A stretch of DNA of 27,128 nt from Chloroflexota bacterium (GTDB lineage Bacteria; Chloroflexota; Limnocylindria; QHBO01). The stretch spans positions 1-27,128 of the forward strand of contig VBKA01000074.1 of the NCBI GenBank assembly GCA_005879815.1, given 5' to 3'. The notes under the pieces were generated by a model. The model did not search any database, was not told where the DNA came from, and saw nothing but the letters and a program-made list of their open reading frames with translations. The position numbers and the translations under genes were made by a program. This document shows, piece by piece, positions 8,824 through 16,675 of the stretch (the first letter of the stretch is position 1; every line of letters starts with the position of its first letter).

Positions 8824-10515
8824 ATGCTCCGATTCGCCAGAGCTCTCGGGTTTCTCGCCCCGCTGGCGGTCACCCTTTGCGCCAGCGTGGTGCTCGTCCT
8901 GACCTCGGGCGGGGACGCCCTCGGGCGGTCGTGGGTGCTGAGCGCCGTCGTCCTTGCCGCGCTGGCTGGCATGACCACCACGGCGCTCGCCGCGTGGAGC
9001 TACATGGGCTGGCGGCTCAACCGCCTTGCGCGAATCCTCGAGGTCACCCTGACCGAGGATGCGCCGGTCGTCGTCAAGGAGGCGGGCATCCCAGCCGAGC
9101 GCAGGCTGGCACGAGCGTTCAACGCCGCCGCCGGCGCGTTCTTTCAGTTCGAGGCGCGCGCCACGCACGACAGGCTCACCGGCGTCGCGAACCGCGAGAC
9201 GTTGCTGACCGTGCTGCTCGCCGAGGTCGAGCGTGCCTCCCGCCATTACAAGCCACTCTCGGTGGCGTTCATCGACATCGATCGCTTCAAGCCGATCAAC
9301 GACACCTACGGCCACAACAGCGGGGACGCCGTGCTGCGGCAGGTCGCGGACATCATCGTCGACAACATCCGACCTTCAGACCTCTTCGGTCGCTACGGCG
9401 GCGAGGAGTTCATGCTGATCCTGCCCGAGTCGTTGCCAGCTGAGGCCGTCGACGTCGCCGAGCGGCTCCGCTCGGTCGTGGCGCAGACACCCCTGGCGAT
9501 CGCCACCGGGCAATCGGTCAACATCACGATCAGCATCGGCGTCGCGGGTGGCACCGGCCACGAGCTGCAGGTCGACGCGCTCGTCGATCAGGCGGACGCC
9601 GCGATGTACGCCGCCAAGGGACTGGGTCGCAACCGAACCTATGCCTACCGCGACCTCGACGATGGAGCACCCGTTCGCCGCGCCCCCATCTCACCGGAGC
9701 GGCGGGCGGCGGCGGCGGCCATTGGTCAGTGGGCGAGCGATACCGCTACCGAGGCCCTCGCATCGGTCCTGGCACCACAGCCCCACCACCGGGGACGCCC
9801 CTCGGACATGATCGCGTCGCTGGCGACGGGCATCGCGCTCCAGCTGCACCTGCCCAGTGAGGAGGTCGATCGGGTCCGTATCGCCAGCCTCCTTCATGAC
9901 CTCGGCAAGCTCGCCGTGCCCGACGAAATCCTCGACAAGCCGGCTTCGCTGTCGAACGGCGAGTGGCAAGCGATCGGCGAGCATCCGCGCATCGGTCAGC
10001 TGATCCTCGAGCAGGCCTCGGGCCTTCGTGATGCGATCCCCGTCGTGCTGCATCACCACGAACGCTTCAACGGAACCGGCTACCCCCACGGCCTGAGCGG
10101 CCAGGAGATCCCGCTCGGCGCGCGGATCGTGGCCGTTGCTGACGCGTACCACGCCATGGTCCACGAGCGCCCCTACAAGGAGGCGCTCACCCACGCCCAG
10201 GCGCTGCACGAGCTGGTGCAGAACGCGGGAACCCAGTTCGATCCGGAGTTGGTCAAGATCTTCTGCCTGCTGTATTCCGATGGCGTACCGCCGGACGGCC
10301 TCGAGGAGGTCTACCGCCTCCATGAGCGAGCACGCGGAGGACTACAGCGGATCGATCCGCAGGCGGCCGCGGCCACGTTGGCCGACGGCGGTGAAGCGAC
10401 CGTCGATGACCCGCATCCGCACCCGCATCCGCATCCTGCTCCGTCACTGGCGCCAGGCCTGGTTCCACGTGCCGCCGAGCGAGGGACGGGGCGGATTCAG
10501 AACGCGACCGGATGA
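8824..10515 (+). CDS. Membrane GGDEF / HD-GYP cyclic-di-GMP enzyme
   Basis: This is a 563-residue putative bifunctional c-di-GMP enzyme. Two hydrophobic segments (about residues 8-28 and 36-61) anchor it with almost no outside domain between them. The GGDEF domain follows: FIDIDRFKPINDTYGHNSGD, then GGEEF at 192-196, which should be active for synthesis. RPSD at 183-186 sits exactly five residues upstream, matching the RxxD product-inhibition site. A C-terminal HD-GYP domain has HD at 358-359 in LLHDLGK and HHERFNGTGYP at about 410-421, matching active phosphodiesterases. Both halves thus look catalytically intact. The tail contains a His-Pro repeat. I chose ATG 8824 because AAGGGA lies just upstream; an in-frame GTG at 8749 is weaker. 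It is divergent from purF and converges with purL, ten bases away. Confidence 0.9.
   Translation: MLRFARALGFLAPLAVTLCASVVLVLTSGGDALGRSWVLSAVVLAALAGMTTTALAAWSYMGWRLNRLARILEVTLTEDAPVVVKEAGIPAERRLARAFNAAAGAFFQFEARATHDRLTGVANRETLLTVLLAEVERASRHYKPLSVAFIDIDRFKPINDTYGHNSGDAVLRQVADIIVDNIRPSDLFGRYGGEEFMLILPESLPAEAVDVAERLRSVVAQTPLAIATGQSVNITISIGVAGGTGHELQVDALVDQADAAMYAAKGLGRNRTYAYRDLDDGAPVRRAPISPERRAAAAAIGQWASDTATEALASVLAPQPHHRGRPSDMIASLATGIALQLHLPSEEVDRVRIASLLHDLGKLAVPDEILDKPASLSNGEWQAIGEHPRIGQLILEQASGLRDAIPVVLHHHERFNGTGYPHGLSGQEIPLGARIVAVADAYHAMVHERPYKEALTHAQALHELVQNAGTQFDPELVKIFCLLYSDGVPPDGLEEVYRLHERARGGLQRIDPQAAAATLADGGEATVDDPHPHPHPHPAPSLAPGLVPRAAERGTGRIQNATG
10411..10434 (+). repeat. Hexamer repeat encoding a His-Pro tract
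   Basis: Four near-identical CCGCAT/CCGCAC hexamers in tandem encode HPHPHPHP near the C-terminus of the GGDEF/HD-GYP protein. Such tracts change length easily, and the histidines could bind metal. No function is shown. Confidence 0.7.
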
Positions 10516-10525
10516 CTCGAAGCCG

Positions 10526-12859
10526 CTAGAAGCCAGTCTCCCAGGCGTCGGTCAGCTGCGCCAGCCCCACCTCGAGGCGCGGGAGGGTTCCGATGCCGAT
10601 CGACAAGCTCTCCCCGTGCGCCTCGCCGAGCCGTTGGGTCGGAACGTCGGCGGCGGCGCACGCGGCAAGGAGCCGTGCTGCGTTGTCCGCCCCGACGCTG
10701 AGGATGGCCCGACCCGCTCCCTCTCCGTACAGGGCGGCACTTGGCCATTGATCGGCTGGGGCGGGCAGTTCGATGATCGCCCCGCAGCCCGAGGCGATCG
10801 CCATGCGCGCCAGCGCCACGCCCAGGCCGCCGACCGAGAGGTCGTGGCTTCCGGCGATGATGCGCTCGGTGGCGAGCATTGGCAGCAGACGCACCACGCG
10901 CGCCGCGGATTCGAGGTCCAGGCGCGGCCGCCCACCCAGCTCGCCCGTTCGCCAGGCGTGCTCAGCCCCGGCGAGGCTCGCGGGTTCCCAACCGGGCGCC
11001 CCCAGCATCCAGATCTCGTGTCCCTCCCGCCAGCGCATCGGTACCGCGGTCGCACGATCCTCGAGGAGGCCGAGCATGCCCACCAGCGCTGCGGGGACGA
11101 TCGGGCCATCGGTGGTCTCGTTGTAGAGCGACACGTTGCCTGACACGATCGGGACGCCCAGCGCGCGGCAGGCTTCGCCGAGACCGGCCACGGTCTCGGC
11201 GAGCGCCCAGTAGCCGGCCCTCGGCTCGGGCGAGCCCAGGTTCAGGCAGTTCGTCGCGCCTATCGGCACGGCACCCGAACAGGCGACGTTGAGCGCCGAC
11301 TCGAGCGCGGCTGACGCCGCCGCGGATCTGGGGTCCAGCGCGGCGAGCCTGCCCGGTCCGTCGAGCGAGACGGCCACCGCGGCCGGGGTGCCCTTGATGC
11401 GCAGCAGCGCCCCGTCGGCATCGCCCGGACCTGCGAGCGTATTGGTGCCGTTCATGTGGTCGTACCGCCGCCAGACCGGTCTCCGGCTTCGGCAGTTGGG
11501 CGCCGACACGAGCTCCAGCAGCCCCTGGGCCGATGGCGGCTCCGCCGCCAGAGGCGCAAGGTCCGCCGCGAGGCGATCCGCCAGGTCACCCGGAGGTGCC
11601 GCGGGGAGGACGTAGCGCGGAGCCTCATCGACCAGAGCGCGTCCCGGCAGCTCGCACGCCAGCTGACCCCCGAAGCGGCAGCGCACCACGGGATCGTCGA
11701 CGACCCGCCCGATCGCAACCGCAGGCAATTCGAACCGCGCAAAGACCGACTCGACCTCCGCCTCCCGTCCCGCCTTCACGACTACCAGCATCCGCTCCTG
11801 GGATTCGGAGAGGAGCAGCTCGAGCGCGTTCATGAAGCCCTCGCGGCGGGGCACCCGATCGAGGTCAACCTCTGCACCGCAGCCGCCTCTCGCGGAGAGC
11901 TCGGCAAGCGCGCAGGTCAGCCCCGCCGCGCCCAGGTCCTGCATGGCGACCACCGCGTCGGAACGCGAGAGCTCCAGGCACGCCTCCATCAGCAGCTTCT
12001 CGAGGAATGGGTTGCCCACCTGGACCGCCGGGCGGCGCGCGTCTCGATCCTCGCCCAGCACCGCGCTGGCAAACGCGGCCCCCGCGATCCCGTCGCGACC
12101 GGTGGCCGCACCCACCAGCAGGAGCGCGTTGCCCGCGCCCGCGGCGCGCGCCAGCGTGATCTCATCGTGGCGGGCGATGCCCAGGCACATGGCGTTGACC
12201 AGCGGATTGCCGCTGTACGACGGGTCGAAGAAGAGCTCGCCACCGACGTCGGGAATGCCGACACAGTTGCCGTAGCCCGCGATCCCCGACACCACGCCGT
12301 CGAACAGGTACCGATTCCGCGCGGCGGTCGCCGCATCGGTCCCGCCGCTGTCATCCCCGCCCGCCTCGAGCGGACCGAACCGCAACCCGTTCAGCAAGGC
12401 GATGGGCCGGGCGCCCATGGTGAAGATGTCGCGGATGATGCCGCCAACCCCGGTCGCGGCTCCCTGGTACGGCTCGACGGCACTCGGGTGGTTGTGGGAT
12501 TCGACCTTGAAGACGGCCGCCAGGCCATGCCCGATGTCGAGCACCCCCGCGTTCTCGCCCGGCCCGACCAGGACTCGCTCGCCCTCGGTCGGCAGCGACG
12601 CGAGGAGCGGACCCGAGTGCTTGTACGCGCAGTGCTCGCTCCACATGGCGCCGAACATCGCAAGCTCAACCGGATTGGGGTGACGGCCGATCAGCTCGAC
12701 GATGCGGCCGTACTCGTGAGACGTCAGGCCGTGGAGGTCCTCAGGGGATGGGAGCGCGCGTGATGGAGCGGGCGGAGCCTCGGGGCTGAGCGTCAGAGCT
12801 GCGGCCCTCCGACCTGGCGATCCATGCCGAGCTGCGCCAGGAAGGCTCCCGTCGCACAC
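10526..12859 (-). CDS. purL: Phosphoribosylformylglycinamidine synthase II, PurL subunit
   Basis: PurL is the large ATP-dependent subunit that converts FGAR to FGAM with ammonia supplied by PurQ, bridged by PurS. It is the small form (about 756-777 residues), consistent with separate purS and purQ genes. Motifs include WSEHCAYKHS (73-82), ESHNHPSAVEPYQG (120-133) and GGIIRDIFTMGARP in the ATP-binding half; the second half repeats the AIRS-like fold. The coordinates use GTG at 12859, which would overlap the upstream zinc-ribbon gene by 67 bases. A better-looking site is CTG at 12796: GGAGGG lies eight bases before it, and CTGA shares bases with the upstream stop. No ATG, GTG or TTG lies between the two. 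The family identity is certain; the start is not. Confidence 0.95.
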   Translation of the reverse strand: MCDGSLPGAARHGSPGRRAAALTLSPEAPPAPSRALPSPEDLHGLTSHEYGRIVELIGRHPNPVELAMFGAMWSEHCAYKHSGPLLASLPTEGERVLVGPGENAGVLDIGHGLAAVFKVESHNHPSAVEPYQGAATGVGGIIRDIFTMGARPIALLNGLRFGPLEAGGDDSGGTDAATAARNRYLFDGVVSGIAGYGNCVGIPDVGGELFFDPSYSGNPLVNAMCLGIARHDEITLARAAGAGNALLLVGAATGRDGIAGAAFASAVLGEDRDARRPAVQVGNPFLEKLLMEACLELSRSDAVVAMQDLGAAGLTCALAELSARGGCGAEVDLDRVPRREGFMNALELLLSESQERMLVVVKAGREAEVESVFARFELPAVAIGRVVDDPVVRCRFGGQLACELPGRALVDEAPRYVLPAAPPGDLADRLAADLAPLAAEPPSAQGLLELVSAPNCRSRRPVWRRYDHMNGTNTLAGPGDADGALLRIKGTPAAVAVSLDGPGRLAALDPRSAAASAALESALNVACSGAVPIGATNCLNLGSPEPRAGYWALAETVAGLGEACRALGVPIVSGNVSLYNETTDGPIVPAALVGMLGLLEDRATAVPMRWREGHEIWMLGAPGWEPASLAGAEHAWRTGELGGRPRLDLESAARVVRLLPMLATERIIAGSHDLSVGGLGVALARMAIASGCGAIIELPAPADQWPSAALYGEGAGRAILSVGADNAARLLAACAAADVPTQRLGEAHGESLSIGIGTLPRLEVGLAQLTDAWETGF

Positions 12860-13581
12860 GCCAGCATCCCGATCAGGAAGATCATGGCCCCCGTCCCGGT
12901 GAGCGGCAGACCCAGGCGGTCGAGTCCGACCCCCACGCCGACCAGCGCGATCGCCAGCAGGGTCAGGTTGCTCTGCGGAATGGCGGGCACCAGGTGGGGC
13001 AGAAAGACGACCCCGAGCACGCCGATGAGGACCAGCGTGAAGAGGAGGTTGATCCCGCTCGCCAGGCCCCAGCCGCCGGTGTAGGTACCCGAGACGACCC
13101 AGGGCAGCAGCATGGCCACGATGCCGACCAGCGCGCCAGCGCCGATCAACCAGTCCGGCCGGAGCGCGCCGGGACGCGCCGGCACCGGGCCGCTCGGTAC
13201 CGGCGGAGGCGGAGGCGCCGCTGCGCGAAATGCCGCACCCCGACGCCAGGGCGGGACGGTCGCCTCTTCACTGGGTGTGGCGGGTCGAGCCTCCGCCGGT
13301 TCGGCCGCAGGCGGCACATCCATCTCGCTGGCTGAAGCGGCGGGCGTGGCGCGGGTCGGCTCCTGCTCTGGGTGCTGCTCGACCGCTGCCGACCCGCCGA
13401 TGTCCGCCCCGCTTGGGGATGGGGACGCGGCGGCTCGAGTCGCGCCGCTCGCGGCGGGGGGCCAGTCGGGCGCCGGCGGCAGGTCCGGCTCACCGCCGCG
13501 GTCGATCGGCTCGCCGCAGGTCGGGCAGAAGAGGGCGTCGTCGTCGACCTCGGTTCCGCAGTGGGCGCAGACACGGGCCAT
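12793..13581 (-). CDS. Zinc-ribbon, multi-pass membrane protein (second of tandem pair)
   Basis: The function is unknown. The 262-residue protein begins with a single zinc ribbon (Cys5, Cys8, Cys19, Cys22), followed by a Pro/Ala/Ser-rich, probably disordered linker to about residue 140. Four hydrophobic segments follow (about 144-163, 178-199, 205-224 and 231-251). The layout mirrors the gene just upstream, suggesting tandem paralogs. CGGAG lies seven bases before the ATG and three bases separate it from the previous stop, so translation is probably coupled. Its 3' end overlaps the purL start region, placing it inside the purine operon. A role as a membrane-bound partner or sensor is only a guess. 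Confidence 0.82.
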   Translation of the reverse strand: MARVCAHCGTEVDDDALFCPTCGEPIDRGGEPDLPPAPDWPPAASGATRAAASPSPSGADIGGSAAVEQHPEQEPTRATPAASASEMDVPPAAEPAEARPATPSEEATVPPWRRGAAFRAAAPPPPPVPSGPVPARPGALRPDWLIGAGALVGIVAMLLPWVVSGTYTGGWGLASGINLLFTLVLIGVLGVVFLPHLVPAIPQSNLTLLAIALVGVGVGLDRLGLPLTGTGAMIFLIGMLACATGAFLAQLGMDRQVGGPQL

Positions 13582-13584
13582 CGG

Positions 13585-14730
13585 TCAGCTCCGGGCGAAG
13601 CGCGTGGCGCACCCGATGAGCACGATCAGCCCAGCCAACAGGAAGATGATCCCCGCCGGGCTGATCACGCGCAGGATCGAGACGAGGTCGGCGCTCCAGT
13701 TGCCGGCGATCTCCAGCACCACGAAGAGCGCAATCAGACCGACGGCCCAGATCGTGGCGACCACCAGGCCGCCCACCTGCAGCGCCCCGGGGGCCGCGCG
13801 CAGGAATCCCGCGACGACCAGGAGGACCAGCAGGGCGACGAGGATGGGCGCCGCTGCCGCGAAACCGAAGTACGCCTTCTCGAGGATGCCGCCACCGACC
13901 GCCGCGTAGCCGTTCCAGAACGCGATCCCGTACCCTCCAGTTGCGCCGAAGCTTCGTTGCCAGAGCGAGCCGTCGCCGTAGGCGAAGGGCAGCATCCAGG
14001 CCGTGGCGATGCCGACCGCCCCGACCAGCAGCACGAGCGGGCCGAGAATGGCTCCACCGGCCGGCGCCTCGCGTGCGGGCGCCGTGGCCGTGGGTGGGGC
14101 TCCCGCCGAGGCGGGCGGGGGAACGTAGCCGGGCGCGGGCTGCGCGCTCGCCCGCAGGTTTGCGCCGCAGTTCTGGCAGAAGGCCACGCCCGCCCGATTC
14201 AGGGTCCCACAGCGCGGGCAAGCCTGCGTGCCTTGGGGAGCCCCCGGGCGCTCCAGGGTCGTCGCCACGCCAGCCGCCACCAGGCGCTGACCACAGCTCC
14301 GGCAGAACGCGACGCCGGGCCGATTCTCAGTGCCGCATCGTGGACACTGCGTGCTCTCCCCCACCTGGGTGGCCGGGACGGAGTGGGCCGCCGCACTGGC
14401 CTCCTCTGCCTCCGCAGCCGGAGAGGCGGGATAGGCCTCGGCTTCCTGGGGCGGAGGCCCAACGCGCGCCTCATCAGACGGCGGCCCGGCAACCCCGGAC
14501 GGAGGCGTCTCGTCGCCATCACCCTCAGCCTGCTGATCGGATTCCAATGGCCGATTCGCCGAAGGAGCGTTTTCGAACTCCGCGGTCTCCTCGGTCTCGG
14601 GCTCGCGCTCCGCGGCCGCTTCCGCGCTCTCCGGTTCGCGCCCGGCTCCCGTCTCCTCGGCGCGTTCCTCGCCGTCTGAATCGCCCGGTGCACTGGCGGC
14701 GGCATCGCGCTCGCGATCGTCCTGCTGCAT
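13585..14730 (-). CDS. Double zinc-ribbon, multi-pass membrane protein (first of tandem pair)
   Basis: The function is unknown. The 381-residue protein has a long acidic, low-complexity N-terminal region (1-125). Two zinc ribbons of nearly identical sequence follow: Cys129/132/143/146 and Cys171/174/185/188, each CPRCGT-N-x5-GVAFC-x2-CG. After a Pro/Ala linker come four hydrophobic segments (about 227-248, 290-310, 318-340 and 357-375). The two ribbons look like an internal duplication. ATG 14730 is supported by GGGAGG eight bases upstream. It follows purQ by 36 bases and precedes a shorter relative by three. Being between purQ and purL, two subunits of one enzyme, it is probably co-expressed with them. 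Confidence 0.83.
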   Translation of the reverse strand: MQQDDRERDAAASAPGDSDGEERAEETGAGREPESAEAAAEREPETEETAEFENAPSANRPLESDQQAEGDGDETPPSGVAGPPSDEARVGPPPQEAEAYPASPAAEAEEASAAAHSVPATQVGESTQCPRCGTENRPGVAFCRSCGQRLVAAGVATTLERPGAPQGTQACPRCGTLNRAGVAFCQNCGANLRASAQPAPGYVPPPASAGAPPTATAPAREAPAGGAILGPLVLLVGAVGIATAWMLPFAYGDGSLWQRSFGATGGYGIAFWNGYAAVGGGILEKAYFGFAAAAPILVALLVLLVVAGFLRAAPGALQVGGLVVATIWAVGLIALFVVLEIAGNWSADLVSILRVISPAGIIFLLAGLIVLIGCATRFARS

Positions 14731-14765
14731 CGGTCTAGCCTCCCATCCGGCCGCTCGGGGGGCCG

Positions 14766-14771
14766 ATCATA
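14766..14771 (-). promoter_or_regulatory. Weak candidate -10 box before the zinc-ribbon pair
   Basis: TATGAT overlaps the purQ stop codon (TGA at 14769-14767) and lies about 35 bases before ATG 14730. It is the same hexamer as the candidate purF -10. No matching -35 is visible, so an internal promoter is only a possibility. Confidence 0.2.
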
Positions 14772-15498
14772 GCCGACGCTCTGCCGCGACCGGCTGCTCG
14801 GCCAGCCAGGTCGTCAGCGACCGCAGGATCAGGCGCCCGTCGCTCCCGCCGACCTCCGCCTCGGCCGCGCGTTCCGGGTGCGGCATCAATCCCAGCACGT
14901 TGCCGCGCCCGTTGGTGATCCCGGCGATGCCGTGCAGCGACCCGTTCGGATTGGCATCGGACGTCACGCGGCCATCCGCCTCGGCATAGCGCAGGACCAC
15001 GCGCTGTGTCGCCTCGAGCTGAGACAGGGTGGCCTCGTCGGCGTAATAGCGGCCCTCCCCGTGCGAGATCGGCAGGCGGATCGGCTGGCCATCGGCGATC
15101 TGTCCCAGCCATGCGGGACACGAGGCGGGGGCCTCGACACGGAGCCACTGCCAGTCGCACCGGAATTCCAGGTGGTCGTTGCGCAGCAGGGCTCCCGGCA
15201 GCATGCCGGCTTCGCACAGGACCTGGAAGCCATTGCACGATCCGAGCACCGCGCCTCCTGAAGCAGCGAAGGACTCGATGGCCGGCATGATGGGGCTGAA
15301 GCGGGCGATCGCGCCGGTGCGAAGGTAGTCGCCGTGCGCGAAGCCTCCCGGAAGGACGACCGCGTCCACGCCACCCAGCTCACGTTCTGCGTGCCAGACG
15401 GGACGCGCGTCCCAGCCGACGAGCGGCGCCACGTCGAGGAAGTCGCGGTCGCTCCAAGTGCCCGGAAAGACCACCACTGCGATGCGCGGGGGGCTCAT
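14767..15498 (-). CDS. purQ: Phosphoribosylformylglycinamidine synthase I, glutaminase subunit
   Basis: PurQ hydrolyses glutamine and feeds ammonia to PurL. From ATG 15498 it has 243 residues. The class I glutaminase triad is present: nucleophile Cys88 in LGSCNGFQVLCEAG, and His207 and Glu209 in MPHPER. The N-terminus IAVVVFPGTWSDRDF and the HGEGRYY loop are typical of PurQ. The frame is open further upstream, but the ATG overlaps the purS stop as ATGA, a standard coupling arrangement, and gives the expected N-terminus. It is followed, unusually, by two zinc-ribbon membrane genes rather than directly by purL. Confidence 0.96.
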   Translation of the reverse strand: MSPPRIAVVVFPGTWSDRDFLDVAPLVGWDARPVWHAERELGGVDAVVLPGGFAHGDYLRTGAIARFSPIMPAIESFAASGGAVLGSCNGFQVLCEAGMLPGALLRNDHLEFRCDWQWLRVEAPASCPAWLGQIADGQPIRLPISHGEGRYYADEATLSQLEATQRVVLRYAEADGRVTSDANPNGSLHGIAGITNGRGNVLGLMPHPERAAEAEVGGSDGRLILRSLTTWLAEQPVAAERRL

Positions 15499-15776
15499 GC
15501 CAGGCGCGCCTCCTCGCTCGGCTCGTCGTCGGCACGCAACTCCCAGGTGGCGGTCTCCATCACCGGATTGGCCAGCAGCCGTCGGCACATGGCCTCCACC
15601 TGGCTCCGAGCCTGGTCCACTTCGTCGGCCTCGAAGCTGACGCGCAGCAGCTTGCCGGACCGCACGTCGCTCACCGACGCGAACCCCAGTGCTCGCAGGC
15701 CGCCGGCGATCGTCAGCCCTTCCGGATCCGCGATGCCCGGGCGCAGCTGGACGTGCACCTCAGCGATCCAACGCAC
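15495..15776 (-). CDS. purS: Phosphoribosylformylglycinamidine synthase, PurS subunit
   Basis: PurS is a small structural subunit that holds PurL and PurQ together for ammonia transfer. The 93-residue protein has the usual features: a beta strand AEVHVQLRPGIADPEG, then GLRALGFASVSDVRSGKLLR, and a C-terminal ...MCRRLLANPVMETATWEL segment. The start is GTG 15776; its G is also the last base of the purC stop (TAG), a one-base overlap. The stop overlaps purQ as ATGA. A longer open frame to 15902 is only readthrough antiparallel to nothing functional and would sit inside purC. The context makes the call firm despite its small size. Confidence 0.94.
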   Translation of the reverse strand: MRWIAEVHVQLRPGIADPEGLTIAGGLRALGFASVSDVRSGKLLRVSFEADEVDQARSQVEAMCRRLLANPVMETATWELRADDEPSEEARLA

Positions 15777-16675
15777 TAGGCGGGCGCCCCGGCATCCTTC
15801 CAGCGCCGGCCGGTGAGCCGCTCGTACGCGGTGACGTAGCGCTCCCGCGTTCCGGCGATGACGACGGGCGGCAGGGTCGGAGCCGGTGGTTCCTTGTTCC
15901 AACCCGAGGCAGCCACGAAGTCGCGCACGTATTGCTTGTCGTACGAGGGCGGGCTCGATCCAGGGCGGTACTGCGCCGCGTCCCAGAATCGGCTCGAGTC
16001 GGGGGTCAGCACCTCGTCGATCAGCGCCAGCTCGCCGCCGATCCAGCCGAACTCGAACTTGGTGTCGGCCAGGATCAGTCCGGTCGCCTCTGCCCGCGCG
16101 GCTCCGACCCCGTAGGCCGCCAGCGAGCGTTCCTCGAGCTTGCGGGCGAGGTCGCTCCCGACCATCTCCGCCAGCACGTCGCGCGTGATGTTCTCGTCGT
16201 GTCCCACCTCCGCCTTGGTCGACGGCGTGAAGATCGGCTCCGGAAGCCGATCTGCCTCGCGCAGCCCGGCAGGCAGGCGATGGCCGCCGACCGTGCCATC
16301 ACGACGGTATTCCGCCCAACCCGAGCCGGCCAGGTAGCCGCGCACGACGCATTCCGCGTCGATCCGGGTCGCGCGGCGCACGAGCATCGAGCGTCCCGCC
16401 AGCTCTGGTGTCCGCGCCGCTTCGGGAAGCTCGCCCGGATCCGACGAGATGAAGTGCGTGGGTCCCAGCGGATCGAGCAGGTCGAACCACCAGGCGGAGA
16501 GCCTGGTCAGGACTGCGCCCTTGTCGGGGATCGGCTGGTCGAAGACCACGTCGAAGGCCGAGAGCCGATCGGTGGCAACCAGCAGCAGCCGCTCGACGTC
16601 GACAAGGTACGTCTCGCGCACCTTGCCACGATGGATCAGCTCCAACCCCTCGACGCTGCTGCGCACCATGGTCAC
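15776..16675 (-). CDS. purC: Phosphoribosylaminoimidazole-succinocarboxamide synthase (SAICAR synthetase)
   Basis: PurC joins aspartate to CAIR using ATP. At 299 residues it is the longer form, like yeast Ade1, rather than the approximately 240-residue form of Bacillus and E. coli. Motifs include HRGKVRETY (about 15-23), VATDRLSAFDVVFDQPIPDKG split over residues 33-53, and LADTKFEFGW followed by LIDEVLTPDSSRFW. The start is GTG 16675, overlapping the mgtC-like stop as GTGA, with GGAGG seven bases upstream. An ATG two codons downstream has poorer spacing. purS follows with a one-base overlap. Confidence 0.95.
   Translation of the reverse strand: MTMVRSSVEGLELIHRGKVRETYLVDVERLLLVATDRLSAFDVVFDQPIPDKGAVLTRLSAWWFDLLDPLGPTHFISSDPGELPEAARTPELAGRSMLVRRATRIDAECVVRGYLAGSGWAEYRRDGTVGGHRLPAGLREADRLPEPIFTPSTKAEVGHDENITRDVLAEMVGSDLARKLEERSLAAYGVGAARAEATGLILADTKFEFGWIGGELALIDEVLTPDSSRFWDAAQYRPGSSPPSYDKQYVRDFVAASGWNKEPPAPTLPPVVIAGTRERYVTAYERLTGRRWKDAGAPA

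Noticed and set aside
10411..10434. Tandem hexamers as a possible CRISPR or mobile-element repeat
   Set aside because: The repeats are in-frame codons for a His-Pro tract in a coding region, with no spacers or ends of a mobile element.
11456..12763. Plus-strand open frame of 435 codons opposite purL
   Set aside because: PurL motifs on the other strand are unmistakable; this is a codon-bias shadow.
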